The translations under genes were made by a program, and so were the position numbers. DNA of 64,000 bases from an uncultured Porphyromonadaceae bacterium (GTDB lineage: Bacteria; Bacteroidota; Bacteroidia; Bacteroidales; Muribaculaceae). The notes below the pieces were generated by a model. The model saw only the letters and a list, made by a program, of their open reading frames with translations. It was not told where the DNA came from and ran no database searches. Of the stretch, positions 30,000-39,145 are shown in pieces (positions within the stretch are counted from its first letter, which is position 1; every line of letters starts with the position of its first letter). Where the stretch lies: positions 1 through 64,000 of the forward strand of contig CAMWID010000006.1 of assembly GCA_947174235.1 (NCBI GenBank), written 5' to 3'.

Positions 30000-31070
30000 C
30001 TATTCGATATGAAGATAATCATAATGGATCGCAGGTCTTATCCCTTTTCTGCCGATCGACGCGATAAGTTCGGCGGAAGAGTATTCGCTGCATCCGAGAC
30101 CTATCTTATTGCCTGAGGTCCCGGTTATCGAAATAAGATCCCCTTTTTCAAAATCTCCCTCGACATCAATGATTCCAACCGCCAAAAGGCTTGAAGCCGT
30201 GTCAGGGTCAAGCAGACTTTTTTCAGCGCCGGCATTGACTGTCACAGATCCTTTTGTGAAATCTGCGGAATGGGCTATCCATTTTTTCACACTGTTGATG
30301 CGTTCGCCGGGAATAATGCGTGTGCATATCGTGTCGGGATCGTTTAACAGGTCGACGAGAATGTTGTCACGTTTCCCGTTGGCAATTATTACTTCTATAC
30401 CCTCAGATGCCGCTTTCAAGGCGATGCGGCTTTTGGTCAGCATACCGCCCCGTCCGAAAGTGGATTTTCCGGTAGCCACCACTCGGGAAAGATCTGTCGT
30501 GTCAGGTTCAACTTTTCTGATCACCTCAGACTGTGGATCGGCGGGGTTTCCGTCATAAATGCCGTCGATATTGCTCAATATAATGAGCGAATCGGCGTCA
30601 AGCATGGCGGCGACGAGTCCTGCCAGCTCATCGTTGTCGGTAAACATAAGTTCGGTCACCGACACAGCGTCATTCTCGTTGATGACGGGTATGACACCTT
30701 GTCCAACCATCACCTCGATGCAATGTTTCTGATTGAGATAATGAGCGCGCGATCCGAATCCCTCTTTGGTGGTAAGTATCTGTCCGCAGGTGATCCCGTG
30801 GTCACGGAACAGCTCGTAATATCGGTTGATAAGTTTTGTCTGTCCCACGGCGGAATATAACTGGCGTGCGGATACGGTGTCGAGACGGTGAGAGGGAGTC
30901 ACTTCATTCCTTCCGGCTGCGACTGCACCTGAAGAGACCATGATCACGCGGTATCCGTTCTTATGGAGGATGGCGACCTGATCGACGAGGGCAGACATTC
31001 TTGTCACGTCAAGAGTGCCGTCGTGGCGGGTAAGCACGTTGCTGCCGATTTTAATTACAATTGTTTTCAT
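30000..31070 (-). CDS. proB: glutamate 5-kinase with PUA domain
   Basis: 356 aa; 'VIKIGSNVLT', 'PVINENDAVSVTELMFTDNDELAGLVAAMLDADSLIILSNIDGIYDGNP'; C-terminal PUA region. Confidence 0.95.
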   Translation of the reverse strand: MKTIVIKIGSNVLTRHDGTLDVTRMSALVDQVAILHKNGYRVIMVSSGAVAAGRNEVTPSHRLDTVSARQLYSAVGQTKLINRYYELFRDHGITCGQILTTKEGFGSRAHYLNQKHCIEVMVGQGVIPVINENDAVSVTELMFTDNDELAGLVAAMLDADSLIILSNIDGIYDGNPADPQSEVIRKVEPDTTDLSRVVATGKSTFGRGGMLTKSRIALKAASEGIEVIIANGKRDNILVDLLNDPDTICTRIIPGERINSVKKWIAHSADFTKGSVTVNAGAEKSLLDPDTASSLLAVGIIDVEGDFEKGDLISITGTSGNKIGLGCSEYSSAELIASIGRKGIRPAIHYDYLHIE

Positions 31071-31155
31071 CAGCTAAGAATAGGGGTAGCACCCCGGATA
31101 TAAAGAGAAATTGAAACTATTAAGAGAAATTGAAATGTCATTGCGGAGGGGGATT

Positions 31156-31938
31156 TCATTTCACGCATGAAGCGCGGAGGGCGGCTATCACGGCGTGGTT
31201 GAAACCGTTTTCCTCAAGCGCGTTGAGCCCTTTTATCGTAATTCCTCCGGGAGTGGTGACTTTATCTATCTCTGCTTCCGGATGAGATCCGTCGGCAAGC
31301 AGGGCGGCGGCTCCCTCAGCGGTCAATGCCGCTATTTTTGTAGCGAAATCGGCACGCAGTCCCAGTTCAACACACCCTTCTGCGGCGGCGCGTATAAAGC
31401 GCAGGAAAAAAGCGATGCCGCAGGAAGCGAGGGCGGTGCATGCCGGGAGATCTTTTTCCTTTACGACAAACGCTTTCCCCGACCGGTTGAATATCTCTTC
31501 CGCCCGGAAAATGATATCCGGTGCGACATCCGGCGCGGCGGATATGAATGTGGCGCTTTTGCCGAAACGTATGGCGGTGTTAGGCACCACACGGAGCACC
31601 TTGAGATTCTTTCTTTCCGCATCCAGTATGTCGCGCAGCTCCCCGATCGTCAGCGTGGCGATGACAGACATTATCACCGCTCCCGGTTTGATGCAGGCAT
31701 TAATCTCTTTAAAGACCTCAGGAGCGATATAAGGTTTGACCGCAAGCACCACTATGTCTGCATCTGAGACCGCCACGGTGTTTGACAATGTTGTCTCGAC
31801 TCCCGGGAGTTCGGATTTTATCTTGTCTAACGTGCCTTGCGAGGCTGCCGTGCAGACTATCCTGTCGTCGCCATTCCTGAGGGATGCGGCTATGGCAGAA
31901 CCCATGTTGCCGCAGCCTATCACTGCTATCTTTCCCAT
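31156..31938 (-). CDS. proC: pyrroline-5-carboxylate reductase
   Basis: 260 aa; Rossmann 'IAVIGCGNMGSAIA', 'VLRVVPNTAIRFGKS', 'VTTPGGITIKGLNALEENGF'. Confidence 0.95.
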   Translation of the reverse strand: MGKIAVIGCGNMGSAIAASLRNGDDRIVCTAASQGTLDKIKSELPGVETTLSNTVAVSDADIVVLAVKPYIAPEVFKEINACIKPGAVIMSVIATLTIGELRDILDAERKNLKVLRVVPNTAIRFGKSATFISAAPDVAPDIIFRAEEIFNRSGKAFVVKEKDLPACTALASCGIAFFLRFIRAAAEGCVELGLRADFATKIAALTAEGAAALLADGSHPEAEIDKVTTPGGITIKGLNALEENGFNHAVIAALRASCVK

Positions 31939-32081
31939 ATTTAGTTAAAGAAGTTGGTTAAATTGCAATTGAAGTTGTCTTTTATCAGAATATCAACCTC
32001 TGTGATATAAACGGTTTGGAGGTTAACATTTATTGTGTTGTCATTTTGATAAGGCTGACTGTCACCGGTCAGGAATGATAG

Positions 32082-32115
32082 CTGCCCCCGCCTGATGAAA
32101 ACCGGGCGGGGGCAG
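32082..32115 (-). terminator. GC-rich hairpin downstream of the EEP gene
   Basis: 11-bp stem ctgcccccgcc/ggcgggggcag; no T-run. Confidence 0.45.
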
Positions 32116-32139
32116 ATTCTAAGAGGATGTGCCGGGTGA

Positions 32140-33057
32140 TCAGATTTCCACTTTGATCATCACCGGGAAATGATCTGAGGGGGTGCGCGCGCGATAGGTC
32201 TTGAGTTCAATTTCCTTTGGCGCGTCCTTGGCTTCCATTTCGGCGGATACTTCCTCTGTGCGGTAGGTGTCGGTCAAGACACCGTATTTTCTTACCTTCA
32301 CGTCAGGGGTTGTGAAGATATGGTCGATGCGGCTTGTGGTGAATCCATCGGTGTGATAGCTGTTGAAAGTGCCGTTGAGCGCGTAACGCATGTCTGTGGA
32401 TTCATATGAATCACGTAGCGCCCCGTCGCCGGTGAAAGTTTCATAAGAGGGATTTGTCTGGTCTACGTTGAAATCCCCGGTGACAAACGCCGGAATGCCG
32501 TTGCCAATTTCGGAGATTTTCTGTTTTACGAGTTTGGCGCTTTCCACTCTCGCCACAGTCCCGACGTGATCCATATGGAGATTGAAGAACATGAAGTCTT
32601 TTCCCGAGGGTATGTGCCGGAACTTCCCCCATGTGCATATCCTCACGCAAGCGGCGTCCCATCCGAGTCCGGGTTTCTCCGGAGTTTCCGACAGCCAGAA
32701 GTCTCCGTGGTCAAGGAGGTCGAACAGATCTGTGCGGTAGAAAATCGCGGAATGTTCCCCCGCCTCTTTTCCGTCATCTCTGCCGACTCCGATATATTCA
32801 TATCCGGGGAGATCCTTTTTGAGGTCTTCAAGCTGTACCTTGAATCCCTCCTGGGTTCCGAAAATGTCGAATCCGTGGAAATTTATCAGCGACGCTATCA
32901 CGTCGTGCCGGTTGCCCCAGCCGTCTCCTGCCGCAGAGTCTCCTGCGTTCAGCTGACGGATGTTGTAGGTTGCCACATTGAATTCAGCCTCTCCGGTTTT
33001 TGTGGAGCATGCGGCTGTAAGCAATGTCAGCAACAGAAAAAGAATTGAATTTCTCAT
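32140..33057 (-). CDS. endonuclease/exonuclease/phosphatase (EEP)-family lipoprotein
   Basis: 305 aa; lipobox LTAACS; 'VATYNIRQLNAGDSAAGDGWGNR', 'FVTGDFNVDQTNPSYE', 'RIDHIFT', 'PSDHFPVMI'. Confidence 0.88.
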   Translation of the reverse strand: MRNSILFLLLTLLTAACSTKTGEAEFNVATYNIRQLNAGDSAAGDGWGNRHDVIASLINFHGFDIFGTQEGFKVQLEDLKKDLPGYEYIGVGRDDGKEAGEHSAIFYRTDLFDLLDHGDFWLSETPEKPGLGWDAACVRICTWGKFRHIPSGKDFMFFNLHMDHVGTVARVESAKLVKQKISEIGNGIPAFVTGDFNVDQTNPSYETFTGDGALRDSYESTDMRYALNGTFNSYHTDGFTTSRIDHIFTTPDVKVRKYGVLTDTYRTEEVSAEMEAKDAPKEIELKTYRARTPSDHFPVMIKVEI

Positions 33058-33174
33058 AATGAAGGTCGGTTATAATGAAAAGTTGTCTGGACTGCCTTGT
33101 GTGTCCGTGTGCCGTCAAGCGGGAAATATGATCGGCGGCACATAATTATAACTTGCCGGACCGTCCGGATATTG

Positions 33175-34644
33175 TCATCCTTCCGAGATATTGTTGAGCA
33201 GGTCTACTTTCCCTTCGTTCACAAGCTTCAATATCAGTTCGCCGAAGAGAGTGTTCTGCCATGCGAACCACGGGCGTGTGAAATTTGTGGCGTCGTGCTT
33301 ATGGAAAGATTCATGTATGAATCCTGTTCCGGCGTCAGTGTCCATCACCATTTTGATGCACTCTGCAATCTCATTGTCGTCGGTGCTTGTAAACGCCTTC
33401 ATCATTATGCTCATGGGCCATACCATGTCATAACCCACGTGTGGACCTCCTATGCCTTCCCCCGCCTCGCCTTTGAAGAAATACGGATTGCTGAGGCTCC
33501 ATACGAAACGTCGGGTGTTGAGATAGATCGGGTCGTCGGGGGCGACATCGCAAAGATAGGGGAGGGAAAGCAGGCTCGGGGCGTTGGAATCGTCCATGAG
33601 ATATTGGTTGCCGAATCCGTCTACCTCGAAGGCATATATCGGACCGAACTCCGGATGATTGTTGACGGCATACTTTTTCAGAGCCGCGTCCACCTCGTCG
33701 GCGAGAGAGGTGCATCGTTTCGCCATTTCCGCATTATTGTTTACGGTAGTCAGGACATCCGCAGCCTTGCGGAGCACGGAAACCGCGAAAAAGTTTGACG
33801 GAATGAGAAACTGGAGGTTGGTGGCGTCATCGCTCGGACGGAAAGCCGACACGATAAGTCCGCAGGGATTTACGGGAGATCCGAGACCGTCGTTGCTGAG
33901 AGTGTCGAGCGCACGTTCTGTCTTGCGCTGGAACTTGTATGGTCCCACCCCGTCTTTTCTCTGTTGCACGGTGAAAGTGTCAAGTATCTTGTCGACCGCC
34001 TCCAGCCAAGTGGCGTCGAATATAGAATCGTCGCCGGTAACTTTCCAATATTCATATGCGAGCCGCAGAGGATAACACAGGGAGTCTATCTCCCATTTCC
34101 TCTCATGAATCTCCGGTTTCATATCGGTGAGGTCGGTCATCCATTCCCCTCCGGTGGCACCGTCGTTGAAGGCGTTGGCATATGGGTCGAGGATAATGCT
34201 TTTGAATTGCCGGCGTATCACTCCCTCTACCATATCCTTCAGTTTCTTGTCGGAATTTGCGAGCTGTACGTATGGCCACACCTGTGCCCCGGAGTCCCGG
34301 AGCCACATGGCATGGATGTCGCCTGTATATACAAACGTGTCATGCTTCCCGTCTTCACCGATGCGATAGTGTACGGTGGTGTCGATGGTATTTGGAAAAC
34401 AATTCTCAAACATCCATGCGAGTTTCTTGTTAGTGAGAAGTTTTTTCACGCGTTTGATCTCGCTTTCCACGGCATCAGAGTGGAACAGCCGTTCTTTCTT
34501 GGGGGGACGGTTTGTTCTGGTATACTTTTCGACCGTCCTTACAGCCGTCTTGTCGCTGGCGCAACCGGGAGTCTCCGCCCCATAAGCGGCAGAAGAGCCG
34601 GCGGCGATAACAGCGCACGATATTGCAATAAAGATTTTGTTCAT
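33175..34644 (-). CDS. GH125 family exo-alpha-1,6-mannosidase
   Basis: 489 aa; 'GDIHAMWLRDSGAQVWPYVQLA', 'PYANAFNDGATGGEW', 'MDDSNAPSLLSLPYL', 'IHESFHKHDATNFTRPWFAWQNTLFGELI'. Confidence 0.92.
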   Translation of the reverse strand: MNKIFIAISCAVIAAGSSAAYGAETPGCASDKTAVRTVEKYTRTNRPPKKERLFHSDAVESEIKRVKKLLTNKKLAWMFENCFPNTIDTTVHYRIGEDGKHDTFVYTGDIHAMWLRDSGAQVWPYVQLANSDKKLKDMVEGVIRRQFKSIILDPYANAFNDGATGGEWMTDLTDMKPEIHERKWEIDSLCYPLRLAYEYWKVTGDDSIFDATWLEAVDKILDTFTVQQRKDGVGPYKFQRKTERALDTLSNDGLGSPVNPCGLIVSAFRPSDDATNLQFLIPSNFFAVSVLRKAADVLTTVNNNAEMAKRCTSLADEVDAALKKYAVNNHPEFGPIYAFEVDGFGNQYLMDDSNAPSLLSLPYLCDVAPDDPIYLNTRRFVWSLSNPYFFKGEAGEGIGGPHVGYDMVWPMSIMMKAFTSTDDNEIAECIKMVMDTDAGTGFIHESFHKHDATNFTRPWFAWQNTLFGELILKLVNEGKVDLLNNISEG

Positions 34645-34807
34645 TCTGAAAAAGGTTGTAAATTGTTTGATGCAAAATTAGTAACTGACGGGAAAACAAT
34701 TGTATGTCTTAATGACAACTGTGTACGTGTGGCGGCATGTGCCGCGAATGTATACAAAACTGGCGGTGACGGATACACGGTTATTCCGTGTTTCGTCACC
34801 GCCGGGT

Positions 34808-37800
34808 TCAGAGTTCGGCATCTTTCTCCCTGTTGGCGGTGCGGTATTCTTTGGGAGTAGTGTTGAATCTTTTTGAAAATTCCTTATAGAAATGTGACCG
34901 GTTGGTGAATCCGCAGCGGTATATTATCTCCTGCACCGTGAGGGAGGTGGTGAGAAGAAGGCGTGCCGCATAGTTGATACGGTGGTTCTTGATGAAGTCA
35001 TTTGGAGAGACTTCCCCGATCTCCTTGAATTTGCGGTAAAGGTTGCGGCTGCTCGTCTTGAGGTGCAACGCTATCTGTTCTGCGGAAAGGTCGTTGTCGT
35101 CTATATGAGAGTCAATGAAGTCTGTCACCTTGGCGATGAAATCCTTTTCCTCGCGGTGCATGAGTTTCCCTCCGCTGAATTCGAAAGTGCTGGCAGACGT
35201 GTTGTAATATTCTTTCAGATGTTCCCGGTTTTCAAGCAGTCTCTTCACGACGGCTTTGAGATAGCTTATGCTGAACGGTTTGCCGATATATGCGTCAGCA
35301 CCGGCTTCGATTCCTTTGATTTTTTCCTCATTGCTTGTCTTGGCGGAAAGCAGCACAAGCGGAATATGAAGCGTATGGCGGTTCCCCTTTATCTGCCGGG
35401 CAAACTCCGTGCCGTCGGTGCCGGGCATCATGATGTCGCTTATTATGAGATCCGGCGGTGTTTCCTTTAATATAGTCAGTCCTTCATCAGCATTCTCGGC
35501 AGTGATCACGTTGTATTGTGTCAGGCTGTCGCGCAGCAGGGTAAGAATCTCTTTGTTGTCGTCAAGCACAAGGATGGAGTAGCGTCGCGTCTCCTCTTTT
35601 CCGTCTACATTTCTTCGTTCTTTCCGTGAAGGGGACGAATCTGTGTCAGAGACGGGATGTGCCGCTTCTGATTCGTGAAACGCGGCTGACGGTTCAGTAT
35701 CCGGGGTGTCGGTCGGGGTGAGCTGCGGAAGAACTACAATGAACTCTGCGAAATTGCCTACCTCGCTTTCGATGGAGATGGTGCCGTGAAGCATCTCCAC
35801 CATACTATGGCATATCGCCATGCCGAGTCCGTTGCGGCTTGAAATTCCTTTTATCGCATTCTGTTCCACATTGTCAAGAACCGTGTATCGGTTGAAAATG
35901 CGGTTCTTGTCTTCATCGCGGACACCCTTGCCGGTATTGTAGACGGTGATGCGTAGGCGTCCGTCTGCCTCTTCCGCCCCCACTTTTATGATACCGCCGG
36001 GAGACGTATACTTGAAAGCGTTTGAGATAAGGTTGTTGAGAATCTTCTTAAGGCAGCTGAAATCGGAATTCCAGGTCAGTCCGGGTTTTATTTCATTGAT
36101 GAAATTGATATTGTTTCTTTCAGCGAGTTCCGTGAACGAGTCGAAAGTCTCGTTGCACAGATCGCTTACCCCGACTTTCCTTATCTTGACAGCCTTGTGT
36201 CCTGTCTCGATGCGTCGGAAGTCTATAAGTTCCTGGATAAGATTGTTGAGTCGTTCTGCGTTTGACCGTATCAGCCCTACATATTTGCGTATGTAGTCGT
36301 CCGAACCCGGATATTCGAGAATGCGTTCGCAAGGACCGTAGATAAGTGTGAGAGGAGTGCAGAACTCATGGGTGATATTGGTAAAGAAACGGAGTTTCTC
36401 TTCATATACCTCCTCTTTGTGTGCCTGTTCAAGCCGCATCATCTGTTTCTCCTGCTTCTCTTTCTGTCTGCGCAGATAGAAATATAATAGGGCTCCCGCG
36501 ATCGAGAGAACAATCAAAAGATATATCGCTTTGGCTATTCCCGACAGGTACCATGGTGCCTTTACGGTTATGTTGACTATATATGTATCGCTTTCCACCC
36601 CTGTGGCACGGTTAATGTATTTTACTTTCAGTCGGTATGATCCATGGTTCATTTCATTGAAAGAGATAGTCGGGCTTGTGCCGTTGCTGATCCATTCCTT
36701 GCCGTCGAGGGTATAATAATATGTATAATTGTCGGCGTTGATGAAGTCGGGGGCGACGAGGGTAAGTGAAAAATGGTTTTGGTTGTGCTCAAATACCAGA
36801 TGATGTCTGTCGGCTGAACTGTCAAGGTGGTCGTTAAGCGGCACTTCCTTGCCGGAAACTTTCAACTTAAGGAGCGACAGCCGTGGTGCAAACGGTTTCG
36901 GCACTTTATAAGTGTCGTGACGGTTGACAAGCACGATGCCGTTGATTCCGCCGAATATCAGGGTGTTGCCGGTATTGAAGCTCGCCCCGTCGCTGAATTC
37001 GGTCACATTTATACCGAAATTCTTGCCATAAGTCTGAGATTCATTGTTTTCCGGATTAAATCTGACAATGCCGTTGTTGGTGGTCACCCATATTTTATTG
37101 TCGTTTCCGGGTACTATTTCGTGTATGGTGTTGTTGTTGAACCCATATTCCTGACCGTGGAAATATTGCTCGTCATCTGCCGACGCCTTTACCAGACCGC
37201 TTCCCGTACCGAGCCAGAAAGTGTCTCCCTTTTTGAAGGCGTCAAACACGTCGTTCACCCCGTTGACACCGAAATTATTCTTCAGCGGGATGTTGGTGAG
37301 ACGGTCATTCTCAATACGGAACATACCTTGCCCTCGGTTACAGAAAAAGAGGTTACCGTCGTTGTCAGTCACGATTGAGAAAAACTGGTTTGAGGAGAAT
37401 GCCCCGTTGTCAAGGGAATACTTCTTTACATCCGACAGACGGGGATGACCAGGGTCGCCTGATATTCTGGCTTTCGCTACCCCCTGTCCGAGGGTACATA
37501 ACCATAAGGTAGAGTCGTTTATCTCAATGATTCCGTGTATGAACCTTATTTCGGGATCAAGATCAGCCTTATGAAGTTTCCCATCATTGTAATTATAGTA
37601 GTTCAGTCCTTCTTCGGTGGCTATCCACAGAATAGGGCGGCTGCTCTCGCTGAACGCGAAGACGGAATTATGGCGCAGTTCGCTGTCGGAGGATGTGTAC
37701 AGAGTCCCTTTGCCGATGGAGGAGGGGGGATAAAATTCGTTGAATCCTTCCACTTTGAGAAGTCCGTCACCTTTTGTGCCGAGCCACAGGTTATTATATC

Positions 37801-38854
37801 TGTCAAGGTGTATCGCTCTTACAGGATGTGAGATTTTGTTGTTGAACGCGTTGAAATCAAATGACCGGACGCTGTACAGGTCGTCCCAATAGGTGTAAAG
37901 CCCCTGACAGTCGGATCCAATCCAGACCACGTCTTGCTCAGGCGACTGCTCGAGGCAGAAGACCCCGACCTGTAGCCCGAGGTCTACGGGCTGAAATTCC
38001 CCGTGTTCGTTTTTTCCTACCCACAGCACTCCGTCCGTGCTGAAGGAGATGAAGAAATTCCCCTGATGGTCGTTCACGAGATTGGAAATCTTGCCTCGTT
38101 TCGACAGCTCGGAGGCGATATTGGTGATTTTACGTGCTTTGCCGTCAGAGAGTATCTCCGAGATATAACCTTCTCCGTCAATTATAAAAATCTTGTCATC
38201 CTGTATTTTTGCAAATATGACAGGAGTGTCGTTGATCCGTGAGACATCCAAGGATATTTCTGCCCCGTCAGCTCTGTTGGGAATGGCGGAGGAATATATT
38301 CCGCTGGTTGCTACCACCCATAAATAATTGCCTCTTATAGCTATGCGCTTGACGTCATCAAACGGTATGTCTATTTTTCCTGCCCGGGAGAATCCTGTAG
38401 GATTGCCGTTGTCCTGGCGCATAAGACATGAGTTTTCTTCAAGCACGAACAAGGTGCCCTCAGAATCCACGCACATCAGCTCTTGTCCGTTGAATTGCGG
38501 GAAAGTGGAGACGGTACGCGTGTTTGAATCTACAAGATCAAGACCGTGGTTTGTGAGAATCCACATTTTGCCGTTCCCTCCGTTGAATATTGTCTCTATG
38601 ATATTGCCGGAAAGGGTCTGTCCCGGAAATATGGATGTGAAAGGGTTGATCGACAGTCCGTCGGCAATGTTCACCCCGTCGCATGTCCCTATCCACAGGA
38701 ATCCGTTGTCATCGCGGCATAGCGAAAGGATCGCGCTGTTGGAAAGACCGTCAACATTGGAAGATTGACGCATGTTGTAAGGATATGCGGACTGTGATGC
38801 CGATGCTATGATGAAGATTATAAGAAGTAGTAGCGTCTGAATGCGGGAGATCAT
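34808..38854 (-). CDS. hybrid two-component system regulator (HTCS)
   Basis: ORF to 38992; start moved to MISRIQTLLLLIIFIIASASQSAYP. Propeller repeats, Y_Y_Y, HisKA 'NITHEFCTPLTLI', HATPase, REC 'PDLIISDIMMPGTDG', AraC HTH. Confidence 0.94.
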   Translation of the reverse strand: MISRIQTLLLLIIFIIASASQSAYPYNMRQSSNVDGLSNSAILSLCRDDNGFLWIGTCDGVNIADGLSINPFTSIFPGQTLSGNIIETIFNGGNGKMWILTNHGLDLVDSNTRTVSTFPQFNGQELMCVDSEGTLFVLEENSCLMRQDNGNPTGFSRAGKIDIPFDDVKRIAIRGNYLWVVATSGIYSSAIPNRADGAEISLDVSRINDTPVIFAKIQDDKIFIIDGEGYISEILSDGKARKITNIASELSKRGKISNLVNDHQGNFFISFSTDGVLWVGKNEHGEFQPVDLGLQVGVFCLEQSPEQDVVWIGSDCQGLYTYWDDLYSVRSFDFNAFNNKISHPVRAIHLDRYNNLWLGTKGDGLLKVEGFNEFYPPSSIGKGTLYTSSDSELRHNSVFAFSESSRPILWIATEEGLNYYNYNDGKLHKADLDPEIRFIHGIIEINDSTLWLCTLGQGVAKARISGDPGHPRLSDVKKYSLDNGAFSSNQFFSIVTDNDGNLFFCNRGQGMFRIENDRLTNIPLKNNFGVNGVNDVFDAFKKGDTFWLGTGSGLVKASADDEQYFHGQEYGFNNNTIHEIVPGNDNKIWVTTNNGIVRFNPENNESQTYGKNFGINVTEFSDGASFNTGNTLIFGGINGIVLVNRHDTYKVPKPFAPRLSLLKLKVSGKEVPLNDHLDSSADRHHLVFEHNQNHFSLTLVAPDFINADNYTYYYTLDGKEWISNGTSPTISFNEMNHGSYRLKVKYINRATGVESDTYIVNITVKAPWYLSGIAKAIYLLIVLSIAGALLYFYLRRQKEKQEKQMMRLEQAHKEEVYEEKLRFFTNITHEFCTPLTLIYGPCERILEYPGSDDYIRKYVGLIRSNAERLNNLIQELIDFRRIETGHKAVKIRKVGVSDLCNETFDSFTELAERNNINFINEIKPGLTWNSDFSCLKKILNNLISNAFKYTSPGGIIKVGAEEADGRLRITVYNTGKGVRDEDKNRIFNRYTVLDNVEQNAIKGISSRNGLGMAICHSMVEMLHGTISIESEVGNFAEFIVVLPQLTPTDTPDTEPSAAFHESEAAHPVSDTDSSPSRKERRNVDGKEETRRYSILVLDDNKEILTLLRDSLTQYNVITAENADEGLTILKETPPDLIISDIMMPGTDGTEFARQIKGNRHTLHIPLVLLSAKTSNEEKIKGIEAGADAYIGKPFSISYLKAVVKRLLENREHLKEYYNTSASTFEFSGGKLMHREEKDFIAKVTDFIDSHIDDNDLSAEQIALHLKTSSRNLYRKFKEIGEVSPNDFIKNHRINYAARLLLTTSLTVQEIIYRCGFTNRSHFYKEFSKRFNTTPKEYRTANREKDAEL

Positions 38855-39111
38855 GATTGTCTCGATTTCATTGTTAAGGTTAAGCAAAATCTGCGGCTCC
38901 GTTTCTGAAAGGCGCGGATTCCGGCGTTTTTGCCGGATCGCAGATTTATGATGCAAAATTAAATAAAAAAAAGAAAACTTAAAATCTCGCATCTGAGAGA
39001 GACCCTAATAAAATGTAACGGATTGCGCCAAAAATGTCCATATGGAGGAAATCCGGTGTCTGGAATATAGTTATGTCATAAACGGATACTAAAACAAATG
39101 AGGTATACACT

Positions 39112-39119
39112 TAATTTTG
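39112..39119 (+). promoter_or_regulatory. candidate -7 box for the DUF4965 gene
   Basis: TAATTTTG (TAnnTTTG) 26 nt upstream of the start. Confidence 0.45.
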
Positions 39120-39145
39120 CGGTGTGAAAAATTTATAACTGAATC

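Noticed and set aside
31103-31135. Two copies of aagagaaattgaaa at 19-bp spacing between proB and proC
   Set aside because: Only two short AT-rich copies; too weak to claim regulatory function.
28669-31938. proA-proB-proC cluster as a novelty
   Set aside because: Ordinary proline biosynthesis genes with intact signatures.
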